A stretch of 41,056 bases of DNA from an uncultured Coriobacteriaceae bacterium. Lineage in GTDB: Bacteria > Actinomycetota > Coriobacteriia > Coriobacteriales > UMGS124. Shown here one piece after another: positions 24,185 to 32,643 of the stretch. Position numbers and translations under genes: made by a program. The notes below the pieces were generated by a model. The model saw only the letters and a list, made by a program, of their open reading frames with translations. It was not told the origin of the DNA and searched no databases. Position 1 is the first letter of the stretch. Each line of letters starts with the position of its first letter. The stretch is taken from positions 1-41,056 of the forward strand of contig UQBS01000022.1 of assembly GCA_900539345.1 (NCBI GenBank). The letters are read 5' to 3'.

Positions 24185-26382
24185 GCGTGGGCCTCCTGCA
24201 CCTCAAGTCCCATCGAGCCGATGAGCTCGCTGGGGGAGATGCGTGCCAGGCGTTTTCCCTCGCGCATGAAGACGCGATCGACCTTGAGATCGAGCCGCTC
24301 AGCCTGCAAGGCGTCCATCTGGGTGAATGCTGTCACGAGGAGCTCCTCGCGCGCGCAGCCTGCAGCCTGGTAGACACGGCGTGCATCCGTGCCGTACAGG
24401 AGCCCCATACGGTCAAGGGGTGTCTTCACCGGGTCGAAGTATGCATGCTTGGGGATGAACCCATTGACGAAGCCGCTCAGCACCACCGTCCTGTACGAGG
24501 AGCCATGCGATGCGGCAAGGTCGCCGATGCGCACGGCATTTTGGGCAAGGGGGAAGCGAGGTTCGTTCAGCGCCATCAGAAGTCGGTCGACAAGGCTTGC
24601 GGCATCCTGGGCAAGCTTGGGGTTCTCGGTGTCGAGCAGTCTGAGCAAATCGGCGGGCACACGTTCCTGGCCAGCTGCCGTTTCTTGAGCTTGCTGCTCG
24701 CAGTCGAGTAGCCCCCAGGCCGCGTCAATCAGCTGGCGGCCCTCAAGCCCCTCGAGCTGCTTCAGAGCGGTCTGCCCGGTTTTGAATGCTTGCGAGATGC
24801 GCTCAAGGCTTGCCTGTTCGGCAGCGTCGAGCTCGTCGAAGGCCTCTTGGCAAGGGCTGTCGGCCGCGACTGCAGCAAGCGCATCGTAGGGGGCAAGCCC
24901 CTGCCGGGCAGCGTGGCGGCGCAATGCAGCGAAGCCCGGATTGTCAGTGAGCCAGTCGCCAAAGCCGCACCAGCTGCGCCATGCGAGCATATCGCGCGGG
25001 TCGGCGACCAGTGCGAGCAGGGTGAACAAGCGCAGCGTCTTGCAGCGCCCCAGGTCGCGAGGGTCGCCGCTGAGCACGCGCACATTCGGCCTCTGTGCTG
25101 TGGATATGCCACGAGCCTCCAAGCTGCGGCTCAGCGACTTCGCCCATACGCCGTTCGGGGTGGCAAGATAGAACTCGCCCGATTGTGCACCCTTCTCGAT
25201 GGCGTCTGCGATGTGCTGCGCGACGTGGGCGATCTCGGCTTCAGCCGTGGGGAACGAGAGGGCACAGGCATATCCGACGGAACTTTCGCCGGGAACCATT
25301 TCTGCGTACGCCGCATGAGTGCTTGCCTCCACCGCGGTCGCGGGGCTGTACTCGGCCTGCGAGGTAACAGGCGTTTGGTCGCTTTCGTTATTTGCCCCCG
25401 CAAACGCGCGTGCTTCCTGCTCGCCATTTCCACCCGCGCCTGCCAAGTCGCATGCTTCCTGCTTGCCGTCTCCGTTCGTGCCCGCAAGCGCGCGTGCCCC
25501 CTGCTCGCCATCTCCGTTCGTGCCTGCCAAGTCGCGGGACTCTTGCTCGTGGGTTTGCGCCGCGCCAATCAGGTTCTCGCAGCATGCATGTACGGTCGCG
25601 CTGTTCCAGCATGCTTCAAGCCGCATCGTCTGCACGCCATCTGCCTGCGCAAACTCGATAAGGCCGGCGACAAAGGGATACTCTTCGAACACTTCGCTGG
25701 TTGCCTGCATGTCGCCGGTGACAACGAGCCCCTCGCGGGCGAGAAGCCCTGCGAGCACCTGTGAGGCGCGGCTGAGCAGCTGGTAGTCGTCAACGAGCAC
25801 AAGGTCATAGGAGGTGGCCTCACGTGCCGTCTCATCGGCGCGCAGCCACTTTACGGCGAGGTTTGACAGCTCGTTTGGCAGAATGCCGCCCGTAAAGGCG
25901 AGGCATTCCTTGAGCAGGCCGTGCACCTGCACTTCCTCCTCGCTGACAAGCCAAGAGGGCTCGTCGTCGGCGAGTTCGGTCCAACTGCGGTAGAAGAACC
26001 TGAGCATTTCGCGCAGGCGCTTGGGACGCAGGCCGCTCGCCTTTACGTCTTCAAGCAGGATGTTCTCTTCGAATGGCAAGAGCAGTCGTGGCTTGCGACC
26101 GCATGCCGCCTGGGCTTTCGAATCGCCGAGGGCTTCGAGGGCGATTGCGCGCGGAACAGAGACGCGCAGGCCTCGCTCGTCCAGCGTGTCCTCAGGGATG
26201 TCCAAGGCAGCGGCCAGGCGCCCCTTAAGCGTTTCGGCGGTATCGGGCGAAGCGACAAGGACGAGGACGCTCTTGTCGTTCAATCGACCGTTTAGATATT
26301 CAACCACCCGATGTACCAGGGCTTCTGTTTTGCCGCTAGCCACCTTGCCTAAAATGCATTCGCGCACCATGGTGTCTGCCAT
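24181..26382 (-). CDS. SF1 (UvrD/AddB-like) helicase or ATPase in a molybdoenzyme operon
   Basis: 733 aa from the ATG at 26382, which has AAGGGGGA 7 nt upstream; a GTG at 26406 is the alternative. Motifs follow SF1A order: Walker A GKVASGKT (12-19), motif Ia VLVLVASPDTAE, Walker B LVLVDDYQ (about 196) with DD in place of DE, motif III VVTGDMQATSEVF, motif IV LEACWNSATVH, motif V TVVLSGFVNGFIP and a motif VI-like RVYQAAGCAREELL (about 669). A repeat-rich linker splits the protein at about 275-330. Sequence is distant from housekeeping PcrA/UvrD, and no nuclease domain was seen. Tight packing between torD and the ferredoxin (4-nt overlap) argues for a job linked to the enzyme, but what it unwinds or moves is unknown. 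Confidence 0.72.
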   Translation of the reverse strand: MADTMVRECILGKVASGKTEALVHRVVEYLNGRLNDKSVLVLVASPDTAETLKGRLAAALDIPEDTLDERGLRVSVPRAIALEALGDSKAQAACGRKPRLLLPFEENILLEDVKASGLRPKRLREMLRFFYRSWTELADDEPSWLVSEEEVQVHGLLKECLAFTGGILPNELSNLAVKWLRADETAREATSYDLVLVDDYQLLSRASQVLAGLLAREGLVVTGDMQATSEVFEEYPFVAGLIEFAQADGVQTMRLEACWNSATVHACCENLIGAAQTHEQESRDLAGTNGDGEQGARALAGTNGDGKQEACDLAGAGGNGEQEARAFAGANNESDQTPVTSQAEYSPATAVEASTHAAYAEMVPGESSVGYACALSFPTAEAEIAHVAQHIADAIEKGAQSGEFYLATPNGVWAKSLSRSLEARGISTAQRPNVRVLSGDPRDLGRCKTLRLFTLLALVADPRDMLAWRSWCGFGDWLTDNPGFAALRRHAARQGLAPYDALAAVAADSPCQEAFDELDAAEQASLERISQAFKTGQTALKQLEGLEGRQLIDAAWGLLDCEQQAQETAAGQERVPADLLRLLDTENPKLAQDAASLVDRLLMALNEPRFPLAQNAVRIGDLAASHGSSYRTVVLSGFVNGFIPKHAYFDPVKTPLDRMGLLYGTDARRVYQAAGCAREELLVTAFTQMDALQAERLDLKVDRVFMREGKRLARISPSELIGSMGLEVQEAHA
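25394..25561 (-). repeat. Four tandem 42-bp repeats inside the helicase gene
   Basis: Units start at 25394, 25436, 25478 and 25520, each 42 bp and in frame, giving 14-residue units of the type (L/F)AGTNGDGEQEARA. The last is partly diverged. They form a flexible Gly/Asn/Glu linker between the ATPase core and the C-terminal helicase part. Confidence 0.85.
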
Positions 26383-26490
26383 GTGCCTGTCCCCCTTGTC
26401 TGTCACGCCCGCCCGACCGCCCCGCTTGCATGCGCCGGCCGGCCGGACGTTGGACCCCGACGTGCCTACCGTTGCACGAAGGTGCGCCGG

Positions 26491-27168
26491 CTACTCCCCG
26501 CCTTCCAGAACCTCGTTCAAAAATGCCTCGTCCTCAGCCAAGAAGCCGTCGGTGAGGTCGGCGAGTCCCAGATAGAACTTCGTCTTTGCAAGACGGCGGA
26601 TGTCGACGGTCATCATTGGGGTCCAGCTGGCCAGGTGGTCTTCCAGGAAGTTCTTTTGTGTATGCAGAAGCTGGGTTGCCTTGTTCTCGTCGCCGGCCTT
26701 TAGGGCCTCGGTCGTACGGGCGCACAGCACCTGCATGAACTCGAGTTCAGCGGCAACGTGGTCTTCGCTCTCCTCCCACTCGGAGCTCTTGTCCAGACCG
26801 TAGGCATGGTAGATGGCGAGCACCTCGTCGCGCGCCTCCTGCATCTTGAGGCGCTTCTCGGAAGTGTAGACGCTCTCAAAGGGAAAGGCCGCTGCGTAGG
26901 AGTCCACGCCGTATCCGATGAAGACGCGTGCGAAGTCCACGGCGAGCTCGGTGGTGCTGCGCTCGTCGATGTTGCTCAGGTATTCGGCCAACGCGCGGTA
27001 GCCCGCGTTTGCCTTGGTCGATCCCGTTGCGGCAGGGAAGCGCGTGGCATGCAGGCCGTCAAGCAGGGGCTGATCGACTTCCACGCGATAGAGGCGTGCA
27101 AGAAGGGCGTAGGTCGAGTCGCGCTGGGCGCAGAGTTCGGCCAGGTCATTGAGCATTTCGTCTGCCAT
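26491..27168 (-). CDS. torD: TorD-family chaperone of the molybdoenzyme
   Basis: 225 aa, all helical and soluble. The start has AGGAGC 6 nt upstream. The family core is present: FARVFIGYG, the FPFESVYTSEKRLKMQEARDEV segment with the P-x-ESVY motif, YHAYGL and EDHVAAELEFMQVLCARTTEAL. TorD/DmsD chaperones bind the Tat signal and apo-form of their partner, hold it for bis-MGD insertion and proofread export. The partner here is evidently the DmsA-like protein encoded upstream in the same direction. Confidence 0.92.
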   Translation of the reverse strand: MADEMLNDLAELCAQRDSTYALLARLYRVEVDQPLLDGLHATRFPAATGSTKANAGYRALAEYLSNIDERSTTELAVDFARVFIGYGVDSYAAAFPFESVYTSEKRLKMQEARDEVLAIYHAYGLDKSSEWEESEDHVAAELEFMQVLCARTTEALKAGDENKATQLLHTQKNFLEDHLASWTPMMTVDIRRLAKTKFYLGLADLTDGFLAEDEAFLNEVLEGGE

Positions 27169-27194
27169 GATGGGGCTCCTTTGGGCGGGTGCGC

Positions 27195-28055
27195 TTAGGC
27201 TTCGAGGTTTGCGAGGATTTCGGCACTGGCGGGGTCGTCGACGCTTTCGAGCTGCGCCAGGGCCTCGCGGCCGGTTTGCGTCAGCTCCCAGGTCTTGCCC
27301 GCCCAGGTAAGGGCGTCGGACTTGTTGAGCTTCTCAACAAAGCGCGAAGAGTAGTAACGCGGGCTCTGCAGCAACGGGTCGGTGTCGCAGACTTTGGCAA
27401 TCTGCTTGGCGCTTGCACCGCCCGCTGCGCTGCACAAGGTGAGGATGCGCTTGAAGATGGGCAGGTAGGCGCCTTCTTCCTCGAACAGCTGTTCGGTGCG
27501 ACCTTCCGGATCGTCGGAAGTGAGCATGTCCAGGCCGGCTTGGGTGGTGAGCCAGAAGGCGGGCGCGGGGGTCTGCGGCTCCAGGTACTCGACGCCGTCG
27601 ACGACTACCGTCTTGGGCTCAAGCTCCACTTCTTCGTAGGATGCGCCGTCTTCGCCTACTCGCTCGATGGCACCGGCACGTTCGAGCAGCGAGCAGAAGT
27701 CGTTGGCCGAGTACACGCTGTGGTCGCGCGTCTTGAGGTCGCAGATGTAATCGATGACCTCGCGTACGGGCTGCTTCTCCTGGCATTTGCGCAGGATGGC
27801 CAAGAGCGTCTTGCGCCTTGTGGCCATGCGGCTGAAGAGCTCTGCCGTGCGCTCGCTGGCGGGTCTGGCATCGTGTGCGGGCACGGGTTCGACTTCGGGA
27901 AGGCCGGCCTGCTTCAGGTTTGCTCCGTCTCCCACGGGATAGTCGACATCCTCGTCGCCGGCGAAGTCGATGTCGGCCAGCGGGTCATAGCCCTCGTCGA
28001 GGGCGTCATCGAGGTCGAGCGTGTCGATGCCGGTAGCCGTACTGTTGTTTGCCAT
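27195..28055 (-). CDS. Acidic protein with winged-helix-like domains, operon-associated
   Basis: 286 aa from the ATG at 28055, with GGGGAGGA upstream. The first 60 residues are acidic and probably disordered (DLDDALDEGYDPLADIDF). The remainder looks like two winged-helix-type domains: REVIDYICDLKTRDHSVYSANDFCSLLERAGAIERV, ending in a strand and FWLTTQAGLDML, and then FKRILTLCSAAGGASAKQIAKVC with WELTQTGREAL at the end. It has no catalytic motif and no membrane segment. It lies 26 bp before torD. I do not recognise a named family. A protein-protein adaptor in enzyme maturation and a transcription factor are both possible. Confidence 0.6.
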   Translation of the reverse strand: MANNSTATGIDTLDLDDALDEGYDPLADIDFAGDEDVDYPVGDGANLKQAGLPEVEPVPAHDARPASERTAELFSRMATRRKTLLAILRKCQEKQPVREVIDYICDLKTRDHSVYSANDFCSLLERAGAIERVGEDGASYEEVELEPKTVVVDGVEYLEPQTPAPAFWLTTQAGLDMLTSDDPEGRTEQLFEEEGAYLPIFKRILTLCSAAGGASAKQIAKVCDTDPLLQSPRYYSSRFVEKLNKSDALTWAGKTWELTQTGREALAQLESVDDPASAEILANLEA

Positions 28056-28206
28056 GATGTGGTCCTCCCCAATCCTTTGAGACGCCGAGGTCTCGAAGCG
28101 TTTTCTCTGCGCACACATGGTGGCAATGGAAGCCAAAAGACCCCCATTGCCACCCAATCTACGCAGACACCCTTCTGCTGCGTTGCTCCCTACTTCACGG
28201 CAGGCC

Positions 28207-28520
28207 AGGTTCCGCTACCCGCCAAAAGCAGGTTCTGATGCGCAAGGCGCGCAGGGCCGACGCGGTCCCGCTACATTCCGAAACGCGGGTTCTCGTCCAC
28301 AAGGCGTCGGGAGGCGATGCATACTAGATGTACACCAAAGGTGCGCACCGCGCGTGAGTCTCCCGACACGGAGCGCCCTTTGCGACGAGCCCCGTGGAAC
28401 GCAGCAGGCCAGGTTCCGCTACATGCACATACGCGGGTTCTCGTCCGCAAGGCGCACAGGTGCGATGCGTACTGGATGTACGTGAGCACCTGTGGAACGA
28501 AGCGGACGAGGTTCCGCTAC
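28207..28520 (-). repeat. Array of structured repeats between dmsB-like and downstream genes
   Basis: The sequence AGGTTCCGCTAC occurs at 28207-28218, 28411-28422 and 28509-28520, with a variant CGGTCCCGCTAC at 28263-28274. Eight bases later comes CGGGTTCTCGTCC-CAAGGCG (clear in the second and third units, degenerate in the first). The second and third units then carry hairpins with different sequence but the same place: GTCGGGAG/CTCCCGAC (28306-28313 with 28360-28367) and CACAGGTG/CACCTGTG (28455-28462 with 28487-28494). Their loops share CGATGC-TACT-GATGTAC and CGTGAG. The last unit runs into the dmsB stop codon. No gene is seen in 28056-28516. Confidence 0.75.
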
Positions 28521-29203
28521 ATCCTAACCTCGCCGTCCTGCCAGGTACGGTCGCGGAGGATGTAATAGTACGACGGGTCGTTGCCTGCGTTGGGCAGCTG
28601 GTACAGGTCGGACTCGCTGTACTCCTTTGCGGCCTCGCACAGGGTGATGCGTCCGCCGGTGAACATGGCGTCGTAGCTGACGACGTCGGCGCTGCGGTCC
28701 GCGTCGTAGACGATGGCCGGGGCCTCGAAGGTCTCGATGCCCTTGTCCAGGTCGCCGAAGAAGCGGGCACGGCCACCGCACTGGCTCACGCACTGGGGCA
28801 AGCCGCCCTCCTCCACGAGGTCGTGGCACAGGGTGCACTTCTCCACCACGGTGAGCTCCTCGTTGAGGTAGCGCACGCCGTAGGGGCAGGCAGAAACGCA
28901 GGCCTGGCAGCCGATGCACTGCTCGGCGTCAATCTGCACGGTGCCGTCGTCGAGCTTGACCGAGGCGCCCGTGGGGCACACGGCCACGCACTCGGGGTTC
29001 TGGCAGTGCTGGCAAGAAACGGGCAGGTAGTACATCTCAACGTCGTTGGTGTGGACGTAGTCGGCCTTCTTGGTGGGGCCCACGCGCAGGACCTTGTTCC
29101 AGAAGTTGCCAATCTGCACGTTGTTGACGGCCTTGCAGGCGACCATGCAGGCCATGCAGCCCACGCAGCGGTTGAGGTCGGTGACGATTGCGTACTGGCT
29201 CAT
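28517..29203 (-). CDS. dmsB: DmsB-like four-cluster ferredoxin subunit
   Basis: 228 aa. Four cysteine groups match the DmsB/NrfC family: CVGCMACMVACK, CQHCQNPECVAVCP, CIGCQACVSACPYG and CTLCHDLVEEGGLPQCVSQC. The protein would pass electrons to the molybdenum subunit. No signal peptide is present; by analogy with DmsAB it would be carried out through the membrane bound to its Tat-signal partner. It begins 3 bp after the catalytic subunit stop. The last codons overlap the repeat array. The length is slightly over the family norm of about 205 aa. Confidence 0.9.
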   Translation of the reverse strand: MSQYAIVTDLNRCVGCMACMVACKAVNNVQIGNFWNKVLRVGPTKKADYVHTNDVEMYYLPVSCQHCQNPECVAVCPTGASVKLDDGTVQIDAEQCIGCQACVSACPYGVRYLNEELTVVEKCTLCHDLVEEGGLPQCVSQCGGRARFFGDLDKGIETFEAPAIVYDADRSADVVSYDAMFTGGRITLCEAAKEYSESDLYQLPNAGNDPSYYYILRDRTWQDGEVRM

Positions 29204-29206
29204 TTC

Positions 29207-32200
29207 CTACGCCTCCTCTCGAATGTCGTAGTTGGGCAGCCATTCCTTCAGGCGCGGGTCGGAGGCGTCGGCGATGATGGGGGTGCCGTCCTCGGGCGCG
29301 CAGGGGATGACCTGGCCATCGGGGCAGTTCTCGGGCGTGGCCTTGTAGATTTTGACCGGCACGCCGCGCATGTGGCTGGAACCGATGAACTTGTCCTGGC
29401 CGTTCGGGTCCCAGATGCAGTCGATGCAGGAAAGCTCGAAGCCGTGCGTGGGTGCGGGGAGCTCGGGATACCACCAGGCGTGCTCGGCGTTTGCCCAGCC
29501 CTTGGCGATGCCCTCGTAGAGGTCCACGGTCTGGCGCACCTTGCCCCACTCGGTCTCAATCCAAGCCCAGTCGCCCTGCTCAAGGCCGAGCTCTGCGGCG
29601 TCGGCGGGGTTCATCTCGAGGCGAGGCACAGGCCAAATCTCGCGGCACCAGGGCAGCTGGCGATGCTCGGAGTGGAAGTACACCGGGATGCGGCGGCCAG
29701 TGGTGAGCAGGATGGGGTACTCGGTGGTGTCGACGGTGCCGTTGGGGCCAGAAGCGGGCTCCTCGAAGACCGGCATCATTTCCTTGATGACATCGAACTT
29801 GCCGGGCTCGAACTCGTTAGCCTTGTCGAGGCAGTAGGTCTCGAAGGCCATGGACCAGAACTGCACGAGGCCGTTGGAGGTGGGGCAGCCGAAGTTGTTC
29901 ATCGGCTGGCCGTTCTCATCGAGGCCGCCCCAGGGGGCGCCGGTGCAGGCGTCCTTGCCCATGCGCATCCAACCGGTCTCGAAGCGGCGGTAGGTGCCCC
30001 AGCGGTTGGGCTCGAGGACCTTGGCGTTGAACCAGCCGTTCTCCTGGAAGTCCTTGCGGTAGTCCTCGAAGTGCTCCCACTTGCAGCCGGGGTATTGGGT
30101 GTCGAAGCCGCTGACCTCGTTGTGGGCCTGGAACCACTCTTCAAGACGATCGTCGGAGTCGTAGGCGCCGGGCGCGTCGCCCTTGATGTTCATCCAGGTG
30201 CCGTTGGGATTGCCCTGCTTCTCCAACGCCTCGAAGATCAGACGGTTGATGTCGTAGTCGAACTTGGCATCAGCCGGCGGCTCGATGGCGCGCTGGGTCA
30301 GGCCGATGCCGCCCGAGGCGCCCTGGGAGACGCGGATGTTGTTAATCTCGGTCCAGTGCGCGCAAGGCAGCAGGATGTCTGCCATCTCGGTGCCGGGGTG
30401 GTGGAACATGTTGATGTCGACCCAGAAATCCAGGGAGGCAAGGGCGTCCCAAGCAAGGTGGGCGTTGGACATGTTCATGAAGGAGCCGGACTCGTTGATG
30501 CCGCCGCGGATGGGGTAGGGATCGCCGGTCAGAGCGGCGTTCCAGGTGCAGGTGGCGTCAGACCACTCGTTGTAGTACGCGGTGATCGGGAACTTGTCGG
30601 CGCCCACCATGTTCTGAAGGACCTCGTAGCGATCGGGAATCTGGTCCATGGGGACCTCTTCGTCGGCGAGGTAGAAGGGCGGGCATGCGCCGAGGCCCTT
30701 GAGCTGCCACTTGACCTCCTGGGGCATGTTCACGCCAGGGGCGGCGGTGGACTGCTCGTCGACGGGGGTACGGGTCAGGCCGCGGTTGCCGGCGGGGCCG
30801 TCGAAGTTGCCGGAGGTATAGATCAGGTTCAGGACGGCGCGCACGGTTTGGGTGCAGTTGCCGATCTGGTCGGGGGCGAGGTTGAGGTGGATGCCGCCGT
30901 TGCCCCAGGTCTGGCCCTCGGGACGGGTGGCCCACTTCAGGAACGACTCCTCGATGGCGACGGGGTCGAGGCCGGTGATCTCGGAGCACCACTCGGGGGT
31001 GCAGTTCTCCACGGACTTCACCAGGTAGGACCACACGGGACGGGCGATGTGCTTGGAGCCGTCGGCCAGGGTGATCTCATGCTCGCCCTCGAGGTCGAAG
31101 TCGATGCCGGCCTCCTCAAGCTCCCAGTAGGACAGGGGAGGCAGGTAACCCTCCTGCGAGGTGCCCTCGTACATGACGGTCATCTCGTCGCGGGTGGGGG
31201 CGACGTGGTTGCAGCCTTCCCACTGCGTGGTGTCGGTGTCCCAGTACACCAGGCCGCCCTCGCCGTTGTTGGCGTTCTTGTTCCAGGCGTAGAACTTGCG
31301 GGGCGAGCCGCCCTCGACCAGGTCCATCTCCTTGAGAAGACGGGTCTTGAGCTTGTCGCCGGTCAGGTCGGGCGCAGCGGTGACGGGGGTGGAGAGGGTG
31401 AAGTAGCGGCCGCCGGTGGGCTCCATGTCCTCGATGACGAGCAGCGACGCGTCGGTCCAGCGCTTCACGAACTCCCAGTCCACCAGGTCATGCTTGAACA
31501 TGAGGTACTGCCAGCAGTTGGCCAGGGCGCCGTCCGAGCCGGGGCGCAGGTTCAGCCAGTAGTCGGCCTCCTTGCCGGCGCCGGTGAGGCGGGGGTCAAC
31601 GATGATGTGGGTGTCTGCCTCGGAGAACGCGTCCACGAGGTTGCGGCAGGAGTCGTCGTAGTTGGAGTTCTCAGGCGCGGTGCCCCATTGCACGTACACG
31701 CGGGGACGGTCGCGCAGGGCCATCCACGGAGCGCCGTCGACGGAGGTGATCCAGCCCATGAGGCGGCGCGGGCCCTTGCAGATCTCGGAGGCGACGTGCG
31801 CGTTGGGCGTGTCAAACAGCCACTTGTAGAAGGCGTAGGGGCCGTAGACCCACTGACGCGAGGTACCGCACATGTTGAAGATGGACTGGCCGCCGTACTG
31901 GTCGATGATCTCGGTGAACTTCTCACCGATGGTCTCCATGGCCTCTTCCCAGCTGATGCGCACCCAGCCGGGCTCCTCGCCCTTGGGGTTCGTGCGCTTC
32001 ATGGGGTGGTAGATGCGCGCGGGGTGATAGGCGGCCTGGATCGATGCCTGGCCCTTGGAGCAGTGGTTGCCCGAAGACTGGAACGACGACTGGTCGCCCT
32101 CGGTCTTGACGATGCGGCCGTTCTTCACGGTGACCCAGACGCCGCACTCCATCTTGCCGCAACCACGGCAGCAGCTGCGGATGCGCTTGACCTCGTCCTC

Positions 32201-32329
32201 GCGGTCGACTGCGCTCGGGTCTTCGGCCAGAGCGGCACCGGTGCCCACGACCCCTGAGAGCGCGACCGTCGCGGCGGTCACGGCAGACAGCTTGGTGAAC
32301 GCGCGGCGTGTCAGGCTGAGCTTGCCCAT
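29207..32329 (-). CDS. Tat-exported molybdopterin oxidoreductase, catalytic subunit (DmsA / catechol-dehydroxylase superfamily)
   Basis: 1040 aa from the ATG at 32329 with GGGAGGAAA upstream. LTRRAFTKL begins a Tat signal ending ALAED. A 4Fe-4S site follows (CRGCGKMEC, with the fourth Cys in NHCSKGQ). Motifs of the family are present: HPMKRT, WVRISWEEAMETI, FKHDLVDWEFV, LLPCAHWTEINN, LLTTGRRIPVYFHSEHRQLPW and VEINPADA-like RLEMNPADAAELG with GDWAWIET in the C-terminal MGD domain. It is longer than E. coli DmsA (about 800 aa), as many Eggerthellaceae enzymes are. Family members reduce S- or N-oxides, or dehydroxylate catechols. I could not settle the Mo ligand or substrate from sequence. Neither a DmsC nor an NrfD anchor is encoded nearby. 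Confidence 0.88.
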   Translation of the reverse strand: MGKLSLTRRAFTKLSAVTAATVALSGVVGTGAALAEDPSAVDREDEVKRIRSCCRGCGKMECGVWVTVKNGRIVKTEGDQSSFQSSGNHCSKGQASIQAAYHPARIYHPMKRTNPKGEEPGWVRISWEEAMETIGEKFTEIIDQYGGQSIFNMCGTSRQWVYGPYAFYKWLFDTPNAHVASEICKGPRRLMGWITSVDGAPWMALRDRPRVYVQWGTAPENSNYDDSCRNLVDAFSEADTHIIVDPRLTGAGKEADYWLNLRPGSDGALANCWQYLMFKHDLVDWEFVKRWTDASLLVIEDMEPTGGRYFTLSTPVTAAPDLTGDKLKTRLLKEMDLVEGGSPRKFYAWNKNANNGEGGLVYWDTDTTQWEGCNHVAPTRDEMTVMYEGTSQEGYLPPLSYWELEEAGIDFDLEGEHEITLADGSKHIARPVWSYLVKSVENCTPEWCSEITGLDPVAIEESFLKWATRPEGQTWGNGGIHLNLAPDQIGNCTQTVRAVLNLIYTSGNFDGPAGNRGLTRTPVDEQSTAAPGVNMPQEVKWQLKGLGACPPFYLADEEVPMDQIPDRYEVLQNMVGADKFPITAYYNEWSDATCTWNAALTGDPYPIRGGINESGSFMNMSNAHLAWDALASLDFWVDINMFHHPGTEMADILLPCAHWTEINNIRVSQGASGGIGLTQRAIEPPADAKFDYDINRLIFEALEKQGNPNGTWMNIKGDAPGAYDSDDRLEEWFQAHNEVSGFDTQYPGCKWEHFEDYRKDFQENGWFNAKVLEPNRWGTYRRFETGWMRMGKDACTGAPWGGLDENGQPMNNFGCPTSNGLVQFWSMAFETYCLDKANEFEPGKFDVIKEMMPVFEEPASGPNGTVDTTEYPILLTTGRRIPVYFHSEHRQLPWCREIWPVPRLEMNPADAAELGLEQGDWAWIETEWGKVRQTVDLYEGIAKGWANAEHAWWYPELPAPTHGFELSCIDCIWDPNGQDKFIGSSHMRGVPVKIYKATPENCPDGQVIPCAPEDGTPIIADASDPRLKEWLPNYDIREEA

Positions 32330-32452
32330 GCTTTCCTCCCTTACTTTCGTTGCTTTCCTTTTCCCTTTGGGGTGGGGCGCCTGGACGGCAAACGGTTGCC
32401 GCCGCGGATACCCCGCCCCATCCCCATTGTGCGCGCGCGTAGAAAGAAGAGC

Positions 32453-32506
32453 ATCATGCAAAGGGTCTTTTTCGGCTCACATACGCCGATTCGGATATCA
32501 TGCAAA
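32453..32506. promoter_or_regulatory. Direct repeat in the dmsA-luxR divergent region
   Basis: ATCATGCAAA occurs at 32453-32462 and 32497-32506, 44 bp (about four helical turns) apart. Read on the minus strand, TTGCAT of the second copy is a possible -35 of the dmsA-like promoter with TATGTG 16 bp on. It is a candidate binding site for the adjacent LuxR-type regulator. Confidence 0.4.
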
Positions 32507-32590
32507 ATGCGATAGTGGCTGGTAGATTGCCTGTTGATGCTGTCCTTGCGGCAGGAGGGCGACAAAGCGGGCCGTAACCATTTGTGCCTC

Positions 32591-32616
32591 CCAGAATTCT
32601 GGCGATTGCTTATAAT
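32591..32616 (+). promoter_or_regulatory. Palindrome plus consensus -10 of the LuxR gene
   Basis: TATAAT (32611-32616) is a perfect -10. Just upstream, CCAGAATTCTGG (32591-32602) is a 12-bp perfect palindrome covering the usual spacer, so a bound protein would compete with RNA polymerase. Transcription from here would start near 32623, which supports the ATG at 32644 as the true start. Confidence 0.55.
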
Positions 32617-32643
32617 GCGGGAAAAGGGGAGGGCAAAGAGGAC

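Noticed and set aside
28207..28520. CRISPR or tRNA-like array
   Set aside because: The units differ in length (about 56, 148 and 98 nt) and share short anchors and hairpins rather than one constant repeat. No cloverleaf could be drawn.
28394..32257. A 1287-codon open frame on the + strand
   Set aside because: It is antisense to the well-supported dmsA/dmsB-like genes, its protein is Val/Gly/Leu/His-rich without motifs, and it arises from the codon bias of the GC-rich opposite strand.
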